A stretch of DNA of 64,000 bases, taken from Marivivens sp. Lineage in GTDB: Bacteria; Pseudomonadota; Alphaproteobacteria; Rhodobacterales; Rhodobacteraceae. The stretch is taken from positions 17,937-81,936 of the forward strand of contig JAURFB010000001.1 of assembly GCA_030827165.1 (NCBI GenBank), given 5' to 3'. Under the pieces are notes generated by a model that did not search any database, was not told the origin of the DNA, and saw only the letters and a program-made list of their open reading frames with translations. Below, one piece after another: positions 29,112 to 37,234 of this stretch. Made by a program: the position numbers and the translations under genes. Within the stretch, counting starts at the first letter, position 1. Every line of letters begins with the position of its first letter.

Positions 29112-30281
29112 ATGCGCAGTATTCTTGCCGTTCTTACCCTGATCGCCGCCACCAGCGCCGAGGCGCAAAGTTGCGGTGGAAACTTCAGCAATTTCGTTGA
29201 CGACCTGAAGGCCGAGGCCCGCGCGATGGGCTATCCCTCGGGCGCGGTCGATGCCTTCTTTCAAGGCGTCCGGCAAGACGAGGCGGTGCTGCTCGCAGAC
29301 AGGCGGCAAGGCATCTTCCTGAAGGATTTCATCACCTTCTCGCGATCGCTGATCTCGCAGAATCGGATCGACAATGCGGCCCGATATTCTCAGCGCTATG
29401 ACAGCACCTTCCGCCAGATCGAGCGCGACAATGGCATTCCGCGCGGCGTCCTTCTGGCGTTCTGGGCCTTCGAGACCGATTTCGGACAGGTGCAGGGCGA
29501 TTTCAATACGCGCAACGCGCTTGTAACACTCGCACATGATTGCCGCCGCCCCGAGATTTTCCGCCCGCAGGTTTTCGCCGCGATCGATCTGTCGATGCAT
29601 GGCGATTTCGATCCCGAGACGACGACCGGCGCATGGGCCGGTGAAATCGGGCAGGTGCAGATGCTCCCCAAAGACATCCGCGACAACGGCCGCGACGGCG
29701 ATGGCGACGGGCACGTGACGGTCAAGACCTCCGCGCCTGATGCGCTCTTGTCGGCGGCGTCGATGCTGGCCGAACTCGGCTGGCAGCCAAACCAGCCGTG
29801 GATGGCGCAAATCACCGCCCCGCCAAACCTTGACTGGTCGCAAACCGGGATCAACCACATCAAATCGGTCCGCGAATGGGAGCGCCTGGGAATAAAGGCT
29901 CGCACCGGTGATCTGGGCAACGCAGGGCTTCAGGCCTCGGTCCTTTTGCCCGTGGGGCACAAGGGGCCGGCCTTCCTCGGCTACGACAATTTCCGTGTCT
30001 ATTTCGAATGGAACCAGAGCCTCACCTATGTCACCACCGCCGCCTATTTCGCCACCCGCATCATGGGCGCACCGATCTATGACGCGGGCTCACCCGACGA
30101 GGGGCTGAACGGCGCGCAGATGATCGAGCTGCAGCGCAAGCTGGCCGCAAAGGGCCATGACGTGGGCGATATCGACGGGATCCTCGGCGAGAAAACCCGC
30201 GAGGCGGTGCAGATCGAACAGAAGCGCCTTGGCCTGCCTGCGGATGCTTGGCCTACTCCTGCGCTGCTTGGCAGGCTCTAG
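29112..30281 (+). CDS. Lytic murein transglycosylase (MltB-type) with C-terminal peptidoglycan-binding domain
   Basis: Signal peptide; FWAFETDFGQVQGDFNTRNALVTLAHDCRR; C-terminal LQRKLAAKGHDVGDIDGILGEKTREAVQ. Confidence 0.93.
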   Translation: MRSILAVLTLIAATSAEAQSCGGNFSNFVDDLKAEARAMGYPSGAVDAFFQGVRQDEAVLLADRRQGIFLKDFITFSRSLISQNRIDNAARYSQRYDSTFRQIERDNGIPRGVLLAFWAFETDFGQVQGDFNTRNALVTLAHDCRRPEIFRPQVFAAIDLSMHGDFDPETTTGAWAGEIGQVQMLPKDIRDNGRDGDGDGHVTVKTSAPDALLSAASMLAELGWQPNQPWMAQITAPPNLDWSQTGINHIKSVREWERLGIKARTGDLGNAGLQASVLLPVGHKGPAFLGYDNFRVYFEWNQSLTYVTTAAYFATRIMGAPIYDAGSPDEGLNGAQMIELQRKLAAKGHDVGDIDGILGEKTREAVQIEQKRLGLPADAWPTPALLGRL

Positions 30282-30282
30282 C

Positions 30283-33200
30283 CTAGGCGACCAGCGCCTC
30301 GGCCTTCTTCAGATCCACGCTGACTAGCTGGCTCACGCCTTGCTCGCCCATGGTTACGCCGAAAAGGCGGTCCATCCGGCTCATCGTCACCGCGTGGTGG
30401 GTGATGATGAGGAAGCGGGTCTCGGTGCGGCGGCACATCTCGTCGAGAAGGCCGCAAAAGCGTGTCACGTTGGCATCGTCCAGCGGCGCGTCGACCTCGT
30501 CGAGCACACAGATCGGCGCGGGGTTGGCGAGGAACACAGCAAAGATCAGTGCGAGCGCTGTGAGTGTCTGCTCGCCGCCTGAGAGAAGAGAAAGGGTTGC
30601 GAGCTTCTTGCCCGGCGGCTGGCACATGATCTCGAGCCCCGCCTCAAGCGGATCATCGCTTTCAACGAGGACAAGCTTGGCCTCGCCGCCGCCGAATAGG
30701 TGGGTGAACAGCAGACCGAAGTTTTCGTTGACCTGTTCGAAAGCGGTAAGGAGCCGTTCGCGCCCCTCGCGGTTGAGGCTCGAGATACCCGACCGCAGCG
30801 TCTTGATCGCCTCTTCAAGGTCGGTCTTTTCGCTTGCCAGAGTGTCGTGCTCTTCCTGCACTTCCTTGGCGTCTTCCTCGGCCCGAAGGTTGACCGCGCC
30901 AAGCGCGTCGCGCTGGCGCTTGAGCGCGTTGACCTGTGCCTCGATCTCTGCCGACGGGGGCATCTTTTCCGGATCGGCCCCGAGGCTTTCGAGAAGCTTG
31001 TCGGGCGTCACCTCTTGCGCCTCCATGATCCGTTCGGCGGCATAGGCAACCGTTTCGCGGGCGGCCTCGTTGCGGGCGTCCGACCGGGCGCGGGCCTCGC
31101 GGGCCTCGGAGGCGGCGCGCTCGGCATCGCGCTCGGCGATCTGGGCTTCGCGCAGGGCGGTCTCGCCACTCGCCAGCGCATCGGCGGCCGTCCGGCGGCG
31201 GGCCTCGGCCTCGTCGATCGAATCGGCCAGTTCGGCTCGCTTGGCGGCAATTTCCTCTGGCGCTGCGTCGGCTTCTTTCAGCTCGGCTTCCGACGCCTCC
31301 TTGCGCTCGGCCAGCTCGGCGGTGCGCTTGGTCGCGGTCTCGAGCCGATGCTTCCAGCCCGAGATTTCCTTGGTGATCTCTTGGCTGCGGCGCAGACGGG
31401 CTTCGCCCTCGCGGCGCACCTCGTCATGGGCGGTGCGCTTGGCCATCATGGTCATCCGCGAAGCTTCGACGGTAAGCTTCACGTCCTCCAGCGCGCCGCG
31501 CGCCTCGGCAAGATCGGGAAGCTCTTTGGCCGCCCCCTCGGCCTCGGTCAGGGTCTTGCGGGCCGCCATCGCCTCTTCCTGATGCCGCGCTTGGGCAAGC
31601 GCCGAGCTCTCGCGCTTGCCATCGGCGAGGTTGCGATCAGCTTCGGCCCGCGAGAGGGCGCGGGCGGCATCGGCGACCGCCTGATCGGCGGCGCGGCGGG
31701 CGGCTCGGGCGGCCTGATCGGCGGAGTTGAGGTCGGCAAGACGCCTGGTCAGGCTTTCGTGGGCCAAGCGGGCACCGTCGGATTTTGCGTTGGCTTCTTC
31801 CAGGTCGCGCTTGAGTTCGACAAGGCGGTTCAGTTGCTGAAGGCGCAGCGCCGCGGCCGAAGGCGCATCCTCGGCGGCGGCGCGAAAACCATCCCAGCGC
31901 CAGAGGTCGCCCTGGATGCTGACAAACCGCTGGCCGGGGCGCAACTCTGCTTGCCGTTTGGCCCCTTCGGCGCGGTCGACAAGGCCGACCTGCCCCATCC
32001 GGCGCACCAGCACTTCGGGGACAGTGACATGGTTGGTCAGGGCGCTGATCCCCGAGGGGAGCGGCTGGGCATCGGCATAGGCGGGCAAGACGGCCCAGCC
32101 CGAGCGGCCCGCGGCATCCACCTGCGGCGCTCGCAGATCATCGGCCAGTGCCGCGCCAAGCGCCTTTTCATAGCCGCCCTGCACCCGCAGAAGATCAAGC
32201 ACCTGCCCGCCTTCCTTCGTGTCACGCTCGACCAGTTTGGCCAGCGCCGCAACCTCGGCCCGCAAAGCATTCGCCTCGCCCTCGGCCGCAGAGCGGGAGG
32301 CGCGGGCTTCAACCTCGCGCGATTGCACATCGGCGCGGGCGGCTTCGGCTTCGGTCAAAGCAGCCTCGGCGGCATCGGCAGTCGCGTGAGCCTTGGTTTC
32401 GGCCGCGCCCGCGGCTGCGAAATCGGCCTCGGCGCGGGCGAGCGCCGCCTCCGCCTCTTTCATCGTGGCACTGGCGCGCTCGGCATCCGTCTCGGCCTTG
32501 GCAAGCGTCTTGCGGCTGTCGTCGAGAAGGCGCTGCGCCGAATGGTGCCGCGCGGCGAGGCGGGCGGCGTCTTCGGTCATTTGCGACAGGTCGCTCTCGC
32601 GATCTTGCAAGACAGAGGCCGCCTCGCGCGCCGCGGCCTGCGCGGCCTCAAGCTTGGCATCGTGCCCTTGTCCGGCCTTGGCGATTTCACGCGCTTCCCA
32701 TTCAAGACGCTCGATGGTCTCGCCAGCATCCTTGTTCAGCCCCGCTTCGCGTTCGATATCCCGGGCAAGCTGTTCGATCCGGGCCCGAAGCGTGACAATC
32801 ATCTCGCGGGCGCGGGTTTCCTGATCGGCGAGCGTGTCGCGCTGAACCTTCAATCGTTGAAGGACGGCGGCGGCGATGGCCTCTTCCTCGCGCAGCGGCG
32901 GCAGGCGGTCTTCGGCGGCGGCGCGGGTTTTGGCGGCGGTGCGGGCGGCGGTTTCGGCCTGAGCGGCCAGGACCGTCCGTTCGCGCAGCTGGGAGACAGC
33001 GGCGGCGCGGGCTTCGTCCGCCTCTTTCCAGCGGCGATAGAGCAACAGACCTTCCGACGAGCGCAGCTTTTCCCCGATCTCGCGATAGCGGGCGGCCTGG
33101 CGGGCCTGGCGGGCGAGCTGTTGCAGTTGGTTCGCGAGCTGCTCGATCAAGTCATCGACACGGGCGAGGTTCTGCTCGGCGCCGTTCAGCTTCAGTTCGG

Positions 33201-33738
33201 CCTCGTGCCGGCGCTGATACAGGCCCGAGATGCCAGCGGCCTCTTCAAGGATGCGGCGGCGAGCGCGAGGCTTTGAGTTGATCAACTCGGAAATCTGGCC
33301 CTGCCGCACGAGCGCGGGCGAATGTGCGCCGGTCGAGGCATCGGCGAAGAGCATCTGCACATCGCGGGCGCGGACTTCCTTGGTGCCGACCTTGTAGGCC
33401 GAACCTGCGTCACGGGTGATACGGCGAACGATCTCGAGGTGATCGGTATCATTGAAACCGGACGGGGCGAGGCGTTCGGAGTTGTCAATGTGAAGCGCGA
33501 CCTCGGCGTAGTTGCGGGCAGGCCGTGTGGCGGCGCCCGCAAAGATCACGTCTTCCATGCCGCCGCCGCGCATTGCGGTCGGCCGGTTCTCACCCATCAC
33601 CCAGCGCAGCGCTTCAAGAAGGTTGGATTTGCCGCACCCGTTCGGTCCGACAACCCCCGTGAGGCCGTCGGCGATGATCAGGTCGGTCGGGTCGACAAAG
33701 CTCTTGAACCCGTTGAGGCGCAGTTTGGTGAAACGCAC
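30283..33738 (-). CDS. smc: Chromosome segregation protein SMC
   Basis: LRLNGFKSFVDPTDLIIADGLTGVVGPNGCGKSNLLEALRWVMGE; long coiled coil; LSGGEQTLTALALIFAVF; 1151 aa. Confidence 0.97.
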   Translation of the reverse strand: MRFTKLRLNGFKSFVDPTDLIIADGLTGVVGPNGCGKSNLLEALRWVMGENRPTAMRGGGMEDVIFAGAATRPARNYAEVALHIDNSERLAPSGFNDTDHLEIVRRITRDAGSAYKVGTKEVRARDVQMLFADASTGAHSPALVRQGQISELINSKPRARRRILEEAAGISGLYQRRHEAELKLNGAEQNLARVDDLIEQLANQLQQLARQARQAARYREIGEKLRSSEGLLLYRRWKEADEARAAAVSQLRERTVLAAQAETAARTAAKTRAAAEDRLPPLREEEAIAAAVLQRLKVQRDTLADQETRAREMIVTLRARIEQLARDIEREAGLNKDAGETIERLEWEAREIAKAGQGHDAKLEAAQAAAREAASVLQDRESDLSQMTEDAARLAARHHSAQRLLDDSRKTLAKAETDAERASATMKEAEAALARAEADFAAAGAAETKAHATADAAEAALTEAEAARADVQSREVEARASRSAAEGEANALRAEVAALAKLVERDTKEGGQVLDLLRVQGGYEKALGAALADDLRAPQVDAAGRSGWAVLPAYADAQPLPSGISALTNHVTVPEVLVRRMGQVGLVDRAEGAKRQAELRPGQRFVSIQGDLWRWDGFRAAAEDAPSAAALRLQQLNRLVELKRDLEEANAKSDGARLAHESLTRRLADLNSADQAARAARRAADQAVADAARALSRAEADRNLADGKRESSALAQARHQEEAMAARKTLTEAEGAAKELPDLAEARGALEDVKLTVEASRMTMMAKRTAHDEVRREGEARLRRSQEITKEISGWKHRLETATKRTAELAERKEASEAELKEADAAPEEIAAKRAELADSIDEAEARRRTAADALASGETALREAQIAERDAERAASEAREARARSDARNEAARETVAYAAERIMEAQEVTPDKLLESLGADPEKMPPSAEIEAQVNALKRQRDALGAVNLRAEEDAKEVQEEHDTLASEKTDLEEAIKTLRSGISSLNREGRERLLTAFEQVNENFGLLFTHLFGGGEAKLVLVESDDPLEAGLEIMCQPPGKKLATLSLLSGGEQTLTALALIFAVFLANPAPICVLDEVDAPLDDANVTRFCGLLDEMCRRTETRFLIITHHAVTMSRMDRLFGVTMGEQGVSQLVSVDLKKAEALVA

Positions 33739-33837
33739 GCAGAAACGTCCGGCAATGATTCCTCTGGATGGGAAGTTTGCGACCCCGATAGTGGAGGAGT
33801 CAACGCGAGGCCCCCAAATCTGCCGATATTCTTCGGG

Positions 33838-33846
33838 TTATCCACA
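33838..33846 (+). promoter_or_regulatory. Perfect DnaA-box sequence upstream of smc
   Basis: TTATCCACA, about 100 bp upstream of the smc start. Confidence 0.4.
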
Positions 33847-33969
33847 AGATATGGCGGGTTTTGGCCGCATCGATCCCGCGCACCGGCGAAATCCCGCGCC
33901 GTTTCAGCGCTGTGGCCTGTCGGAATCGGCCTTGACGGCAAAGGCACCCGCGGGCGACAAGGAAAGGGC

Positions 33970-34161
33970 ATGGTTCCCCGTGACGGGCGCAAAGCGCTTG
34001 GGGATGAAATGGGAATGCGGTGAGGGTAGATCCAGGCAGGAGACCCGAGTCCGCAGCCGCCCCCGCGACTGTATGCGGCGAGCGGATGCCAACGAGGCCA
34101 CTGGGAAACCGGGAAGGCAGGCATCGCGCGACGACCCGCAAGCCAGGAGACCGGCCTTGCA
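33970..34161 (+). ncRNA. Cobalamin riboswitch upstream of cbtB
   Basis: GGGAATGCGGTGAGGGTAGATCC...GCAGCCGCCCCCGCGACTGTATGCGG...GCCACTGGGAAACCGGGAAGGC...AGCCAGGAGACCGGCC (B12 box). Confidence 0.93.
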
Positions 34162-34206
34162 CGTGCAACCGAAATCCCCGTCGGGTGTGACGGGACAGGA
34201 GACAAG

Positions 34207-34374
34207 ATGATTAAAGCTATCGCCAAGACCCGCGCGTCCACCGACGTCTATGCCATCGCCCTGACCGCTATGATCGGCCTCGGCCTGATCTTTGCCGCTG
34301 GCTTCAGCCATGCCGCAGGCGCCCATGACGTTGCCCACGACACGCGCCACGCCATCGCGTTCCCCTGCCACTAG
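34207..34374 (+). CDS. cbtB: Cobalt transporter subunit CbtB
   Basis: 55 aa: MIKAIAKTRASTDVYAIALTAMIGLGLIFAAGFSHAAGAHDVAHDTRHAIAFPCH; one TM helix and C-terminal His-rich PCH; directly after the riboswitch. Confidence 0.9.
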   Translation: MIKAIAKTRASTDVYAIALTAMIGLGLIFAAGFSHAAGAHDVAHDTRHAIAFPCH

Positions 34375-34392
34375 CGGCAGCGGTCACATCTC

Positions 34393-35073
34393 ATGCTCAG
34401 ACATTTGCTGACCAGCGCCCTTATTGCAGGGCTCGGTGCCGGTTTGGCTGCGACCGTCTTGCAGATCGCCTTCGTCGTTCCCCTCATTCTTGAGGGCGAA
34501 CTCTACGAGTCCGGCACACTTCTGCATTTCAGCGCAACCGGCTCGCCGCAATCACCCGTAACCCATCCCGATATCTGGGCCGAGCCAGCACGGCATTTCG
34601 GCACCTTCGCGATGAACCTCGTCACGTGGTCGGGCTTTGCCTTTATCCTCGTCGCGGCGTTTGGTCTGGCAGAGCGAACCGGGGCCAAAATCACCGCCCA
34701 AAGCGGGGCGATCTGGGGCCTGAGCGGCTTTGTCGCGGTGCAGCTTGCACCGGCGATGGGGCTTCCACCCGAGCTTCCCGGCGCAATCGGCGCCGATATC
34801 GTGACACGGCAACTGTGGTGGATGGCGACGGTTGCCGCCTCTATCGGCGGCTTGGGCCTGTTCGCTTTCGGGCGGGGTGCCGGTGCGGTGGGTGCGGGGG
34901 CCGTGCTGCTTCTCGCGCCGCACGTTATCGGCGCGCCAGAGCTCGACACCTATTTCGGGGTCGCCCCGGCCGAGTTGTCGGCGCATTACGCGGCGCGGTC
35001 ACTGGCTGTCGGCGCTGCGGCTTGGGCAATCCTCGGAACGGTGGCGGGCGCGGTCTGGTCGCGCCCCGCCTAG
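34393..35073 (+). CDS. cbtA: Cobalt transporter subunit CbtA
   Basis: MLRHLLTSALIAGLGAGLAATVLQIAFVVPLILEGELYESG; multiple TM segments; follows cbtB. Confidence 0.92.
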   Translation: MLRHLLTSALIAGLGAGLAATVLQIAFVVPLILEGELYESGTLLHFSATGSPQSPVTHPDIWAEPARHFGTFAMNLVTWSGFAFILVAAFGLAERTGAKITAQSGAIWGLSGFVAVQLAPAMGLPPELPGAIGADIVTRQLWWMATVAASIGGLGLFAFGRGAGAVGAGAVLLLAPHVIGAPELDTYFGVAPAELSAHYAARSLAVGAAAWAILGTVAGAVWSRPA

Positions 35074-35402
35074 GCGGGGATGCGGCCAATCAGGCGAAAC
35101 CGCAGATCACCGCAAGGGCGCACGTCGTCGATGATCCCGTCCGGCGCTTCGGCGTAAAGCCGGGCGAAGGTGGCAAGCTCGTCAAACTGCGCTTCGGGAT
35201 CGACGCCGGAGAAGAGATACGCCGCCTTGCCGTCTTCGCGGATGGATACGGTGACGGGCTGGCCGCAGACGATCATGCAGTCGGTCGTGCCGACCGAGGC
35301 CAGATCCCCGAGGCGCGCTTGAAGCCGCGCAGCCATCGCCTCGCCTCCCGGCTGCCCGTCAGCCGCGCGGCACCCGGAACAGATGGTGATGCGCTGTGTC
35401 AT
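35070..35402 (-). CDS. DUF1636 family protein (second copy)
   Basis: MTQRITICSGCRAADGQPGGEAMAARLQARLGDLASVGTTDCMIVCGQPVTVSI. Confidence 0.87.
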   Translation of the reverse strand: MTQRITICSGCRAADGQPGGEAMAARLQARLGDLASVGTTDCMIVCGQPVTVSIREDGKAAYLFSGVDPEAQFDELATFARLYAEAPDGIIDDVRPCGDLRFRLIGRIPA

Positions 35403-35461
35403 CGTCTTTCCTTTCCCGGCCTTTTCGGCCACATGAACAAGGTCAGATAACGGAGACCGCC

Positions 35462-36529
35462 ATGCCTGCCAAGATTCCTGCAACAGTCGTGACCGGCTTT
35501 CTCGGCGCGGGCAAGACGACCCTTATTCGCCATATGCTCCAGAACGCCGAAGGCAAGCGGATCGCGCTCATCATCAACGAGTTTGGCGATCTGGGCGTAG
35601 ACGGCGATATCCTCAAGGGCTGTGGGTCGCAGACCTGCACCGAGGACGATATCATGGAGCTGTCGAACGGATGCATCTGCTGCACCGTGGCCGAGGATTT
35701 CATCCCGACGATGAAAAAGCTGCTCGCCCGCGAGAACCGCCCGGATCACATCGTGATCGAGACCTCGGGCCTTGCCCTGCCGCAGCCCTTGGTCCGCGCG
35801 TTCAACTGGCCGGGGATCTCGACCCGCGTCACGGTCGATGGCGTGGTGACGGTGGTCGACGGCAAGGCCGTGACCGAGGGGCGCTTTGCCCACAACGTCG
35901 CCGCCGTGGATGCCCAGCGGGCGCTGGACGAGAACCTCGACCACGAGACCCCGCTGTCGGAGCTCTTTGAAGATCAGATCGCCTGCGCTGATATGATCGT
36001 CGTCAACAAGACCGACCTTCTGACCGCAGACGAGGCCGAAGCGCTGGCCAGCCGCTTGAAAAGCGAAAGCCGCGAGGGGGTTCAGGTTGTCCATGCCACG
36101 ATGGGGGCGCTGCCGGTGGATGTGCTGCTCGGGCAGGGGATCGGTGCGGAAAACGACCTCGAGGCGCGACACGAGGTGCATCACCACCACCATCACGACG
36201 ACGATGAGGACGATGATCACGACGATCACCACCACGACCATGGCCACGACGAGTTTGAAAGCTTTGTCGTAACCCGCGGCGAGATCGCCGACCCCAAAGG
36301 CTTTGCCGAACGGGTCGCCGCGATCATCCGCGATCACGATATCCTGCGTCTCAAGGGCTTTGTCGCGGTCGAAGGCAAACCGATGCGCTTGACGCTTCAG
36401 GCGGTGGGCCCGCGCGTCGAGACCTATTTCGATCAACCCTTCGGCGCCCAGCCGCGCCAGACCCGGCTTGTGGTAATCGGCGAGGCCGGACTTGACCGCG
36501 CGGCCATTGAGGAGGCGCTCAGCGCATGA
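35462..36529 (+). CDS. cobW: CobW family GTPase
   Basis: TVVTGFLGAGKTTLIRHML, GCICCTVAEDF, His/Asp-rich HHHHHHDDDEDDDHDDHHHDHGHDE. Confidence 0.96.
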   Translation: MPAKIPATVVTGFLGAGKTTLIRHMLQNAEGKRIALIINEFGDLGVDGDILKGCGSQTCTEDDIMELSNGCICCTVAEDFIPTMKKLLARENRPDHIVIETSGLALPQPLVRAFNWPGISTRVTVDGVVTVVDGKAVTEGRFAHNVAAVDAQRALDENLDHETPLSELFEDQIACADMIVVNKTDLLTADEAEALASRLKSESREGVQVVHATMGALPVDVLLGQGIGAENDLEARHEVHHHHHHDDDEDDDHDDHHHDHGHDEFESFVVTRGEIADPKGFAERVAAIIRDHDILRLKGFVAVEGKPMRLTLQAVGPRVETYFDQPFGAQPRQTRLVVIGEAGLDRAAIEEALSA

Positions 36530-36978
36530 CGATTGAGGTTCGCGCCGCGGATCCGAAATCCAGCGAGGGCACTGCCCTTTTGACGGCGAGCCATGCCTTT
36601 CTGGCCACGCTCTATCCGCCCGAGCATATGTTTGCCCTGTCGATCGACGAGCTGTGCGATCCCTCGATCACCTTCTGGATCGCTTGGGACGGGGCCGAGC
36701 CGCTTGGTTGCGTGGCGCTGGCGCGCAAGGACGGCTATGCCGAGGTCAAATCGATGTTTGTCGATCCCGCAAAGCGCGGGCGCGGGGCGGGCGAGGCGCT
36801 GGTGACGACGCTCGATGCCGCCGCAGCGAAGGAGGGCATCGCGAGGCTCTGCCTAGAGACCGGCGACGATCTTTACCCCGCCCACCGGCTCTATCGCCGG
36901 CTCGGGTTCAAGGATTGCGGCCCGTTCGGCGATTATGTCGAAGGGCCCCATTCCGTCTTCATGGAAAAGCCGCTGTGA
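36526..36978 (+). CDS. GNAT family N-acetyltransferase
   Basis: GCVALARKDGYAEVKSMFVDPAKRGRGAGEALVTTLDAAA, LYRRLGFKDCGPFGDY. Confidence 0.92.
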   Translation: MTIEVRAADPKSSEGTALLTASHAFLATLYPPEHMFALSIDELCDPSITFWIAWDGAEPLGCVALARKDGYAEVKSMFVDPAKRGRGAGEALVTTLDAAAAKEGIARLCLETGDDLYPAHRLYRRLGFKDCGPFGDYVEGPHSVFMEKPL

Positions 36979-36995
36979 CGGCGCGGCCTGTCAGA

Positions 36996-37166
36996 TCACT
37001 TGTCGGCCTTCTGTGCTTTCTCGGCGTTGGCCTTCATCTTGGCCAGAAGCGCCGCCTTGTCGGCATCCTTGCGGCCATAGCCCTTGGGCCCGGCCTGTTG
37101 CTGATCATAGGCGTTGCGCGGCTCGTGGCGGCCGCCTTTGGGGTTGCCCGATTTTCCGTAATCCAT
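36996..37166 (-). CDS. Small charged hypothetical protein
   Basis: 56 aa MDYGKSGNPKGGRHEPRNAYDQQQAGPKGYGRKDADKAALLAKMKANAEKAQKADK; fills the gap divergent from cobN. Confidence 0.55.
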   Translation of the reverse strand: MDYGKSGNPKGGRHEPRNAYDQQQAGPKGYGRKDADKAALLAKMKANAEKAQKADK

Positions 37167-37234
37167 AGTCGCGTCCTTTCGCGGTGTTCGCCGCCCTTTG
37201 CCGTATACCGCATCCTGCCACAAGGGGCGATCTG

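Noticed and set aside
30700-33276. 858-aa + strand ORF antisense to smc
   Set aside because: Shadow ORF typical of high-GC DNA; smc on the other strand has strong family motifs along its full length.
33678-34371. Minus ORFs over the riboswitch region (33678-34241, 33904-34371)
   Set aside because: They overlap the cobalamin riboswitch and cbtB on the other strand; no motifs.
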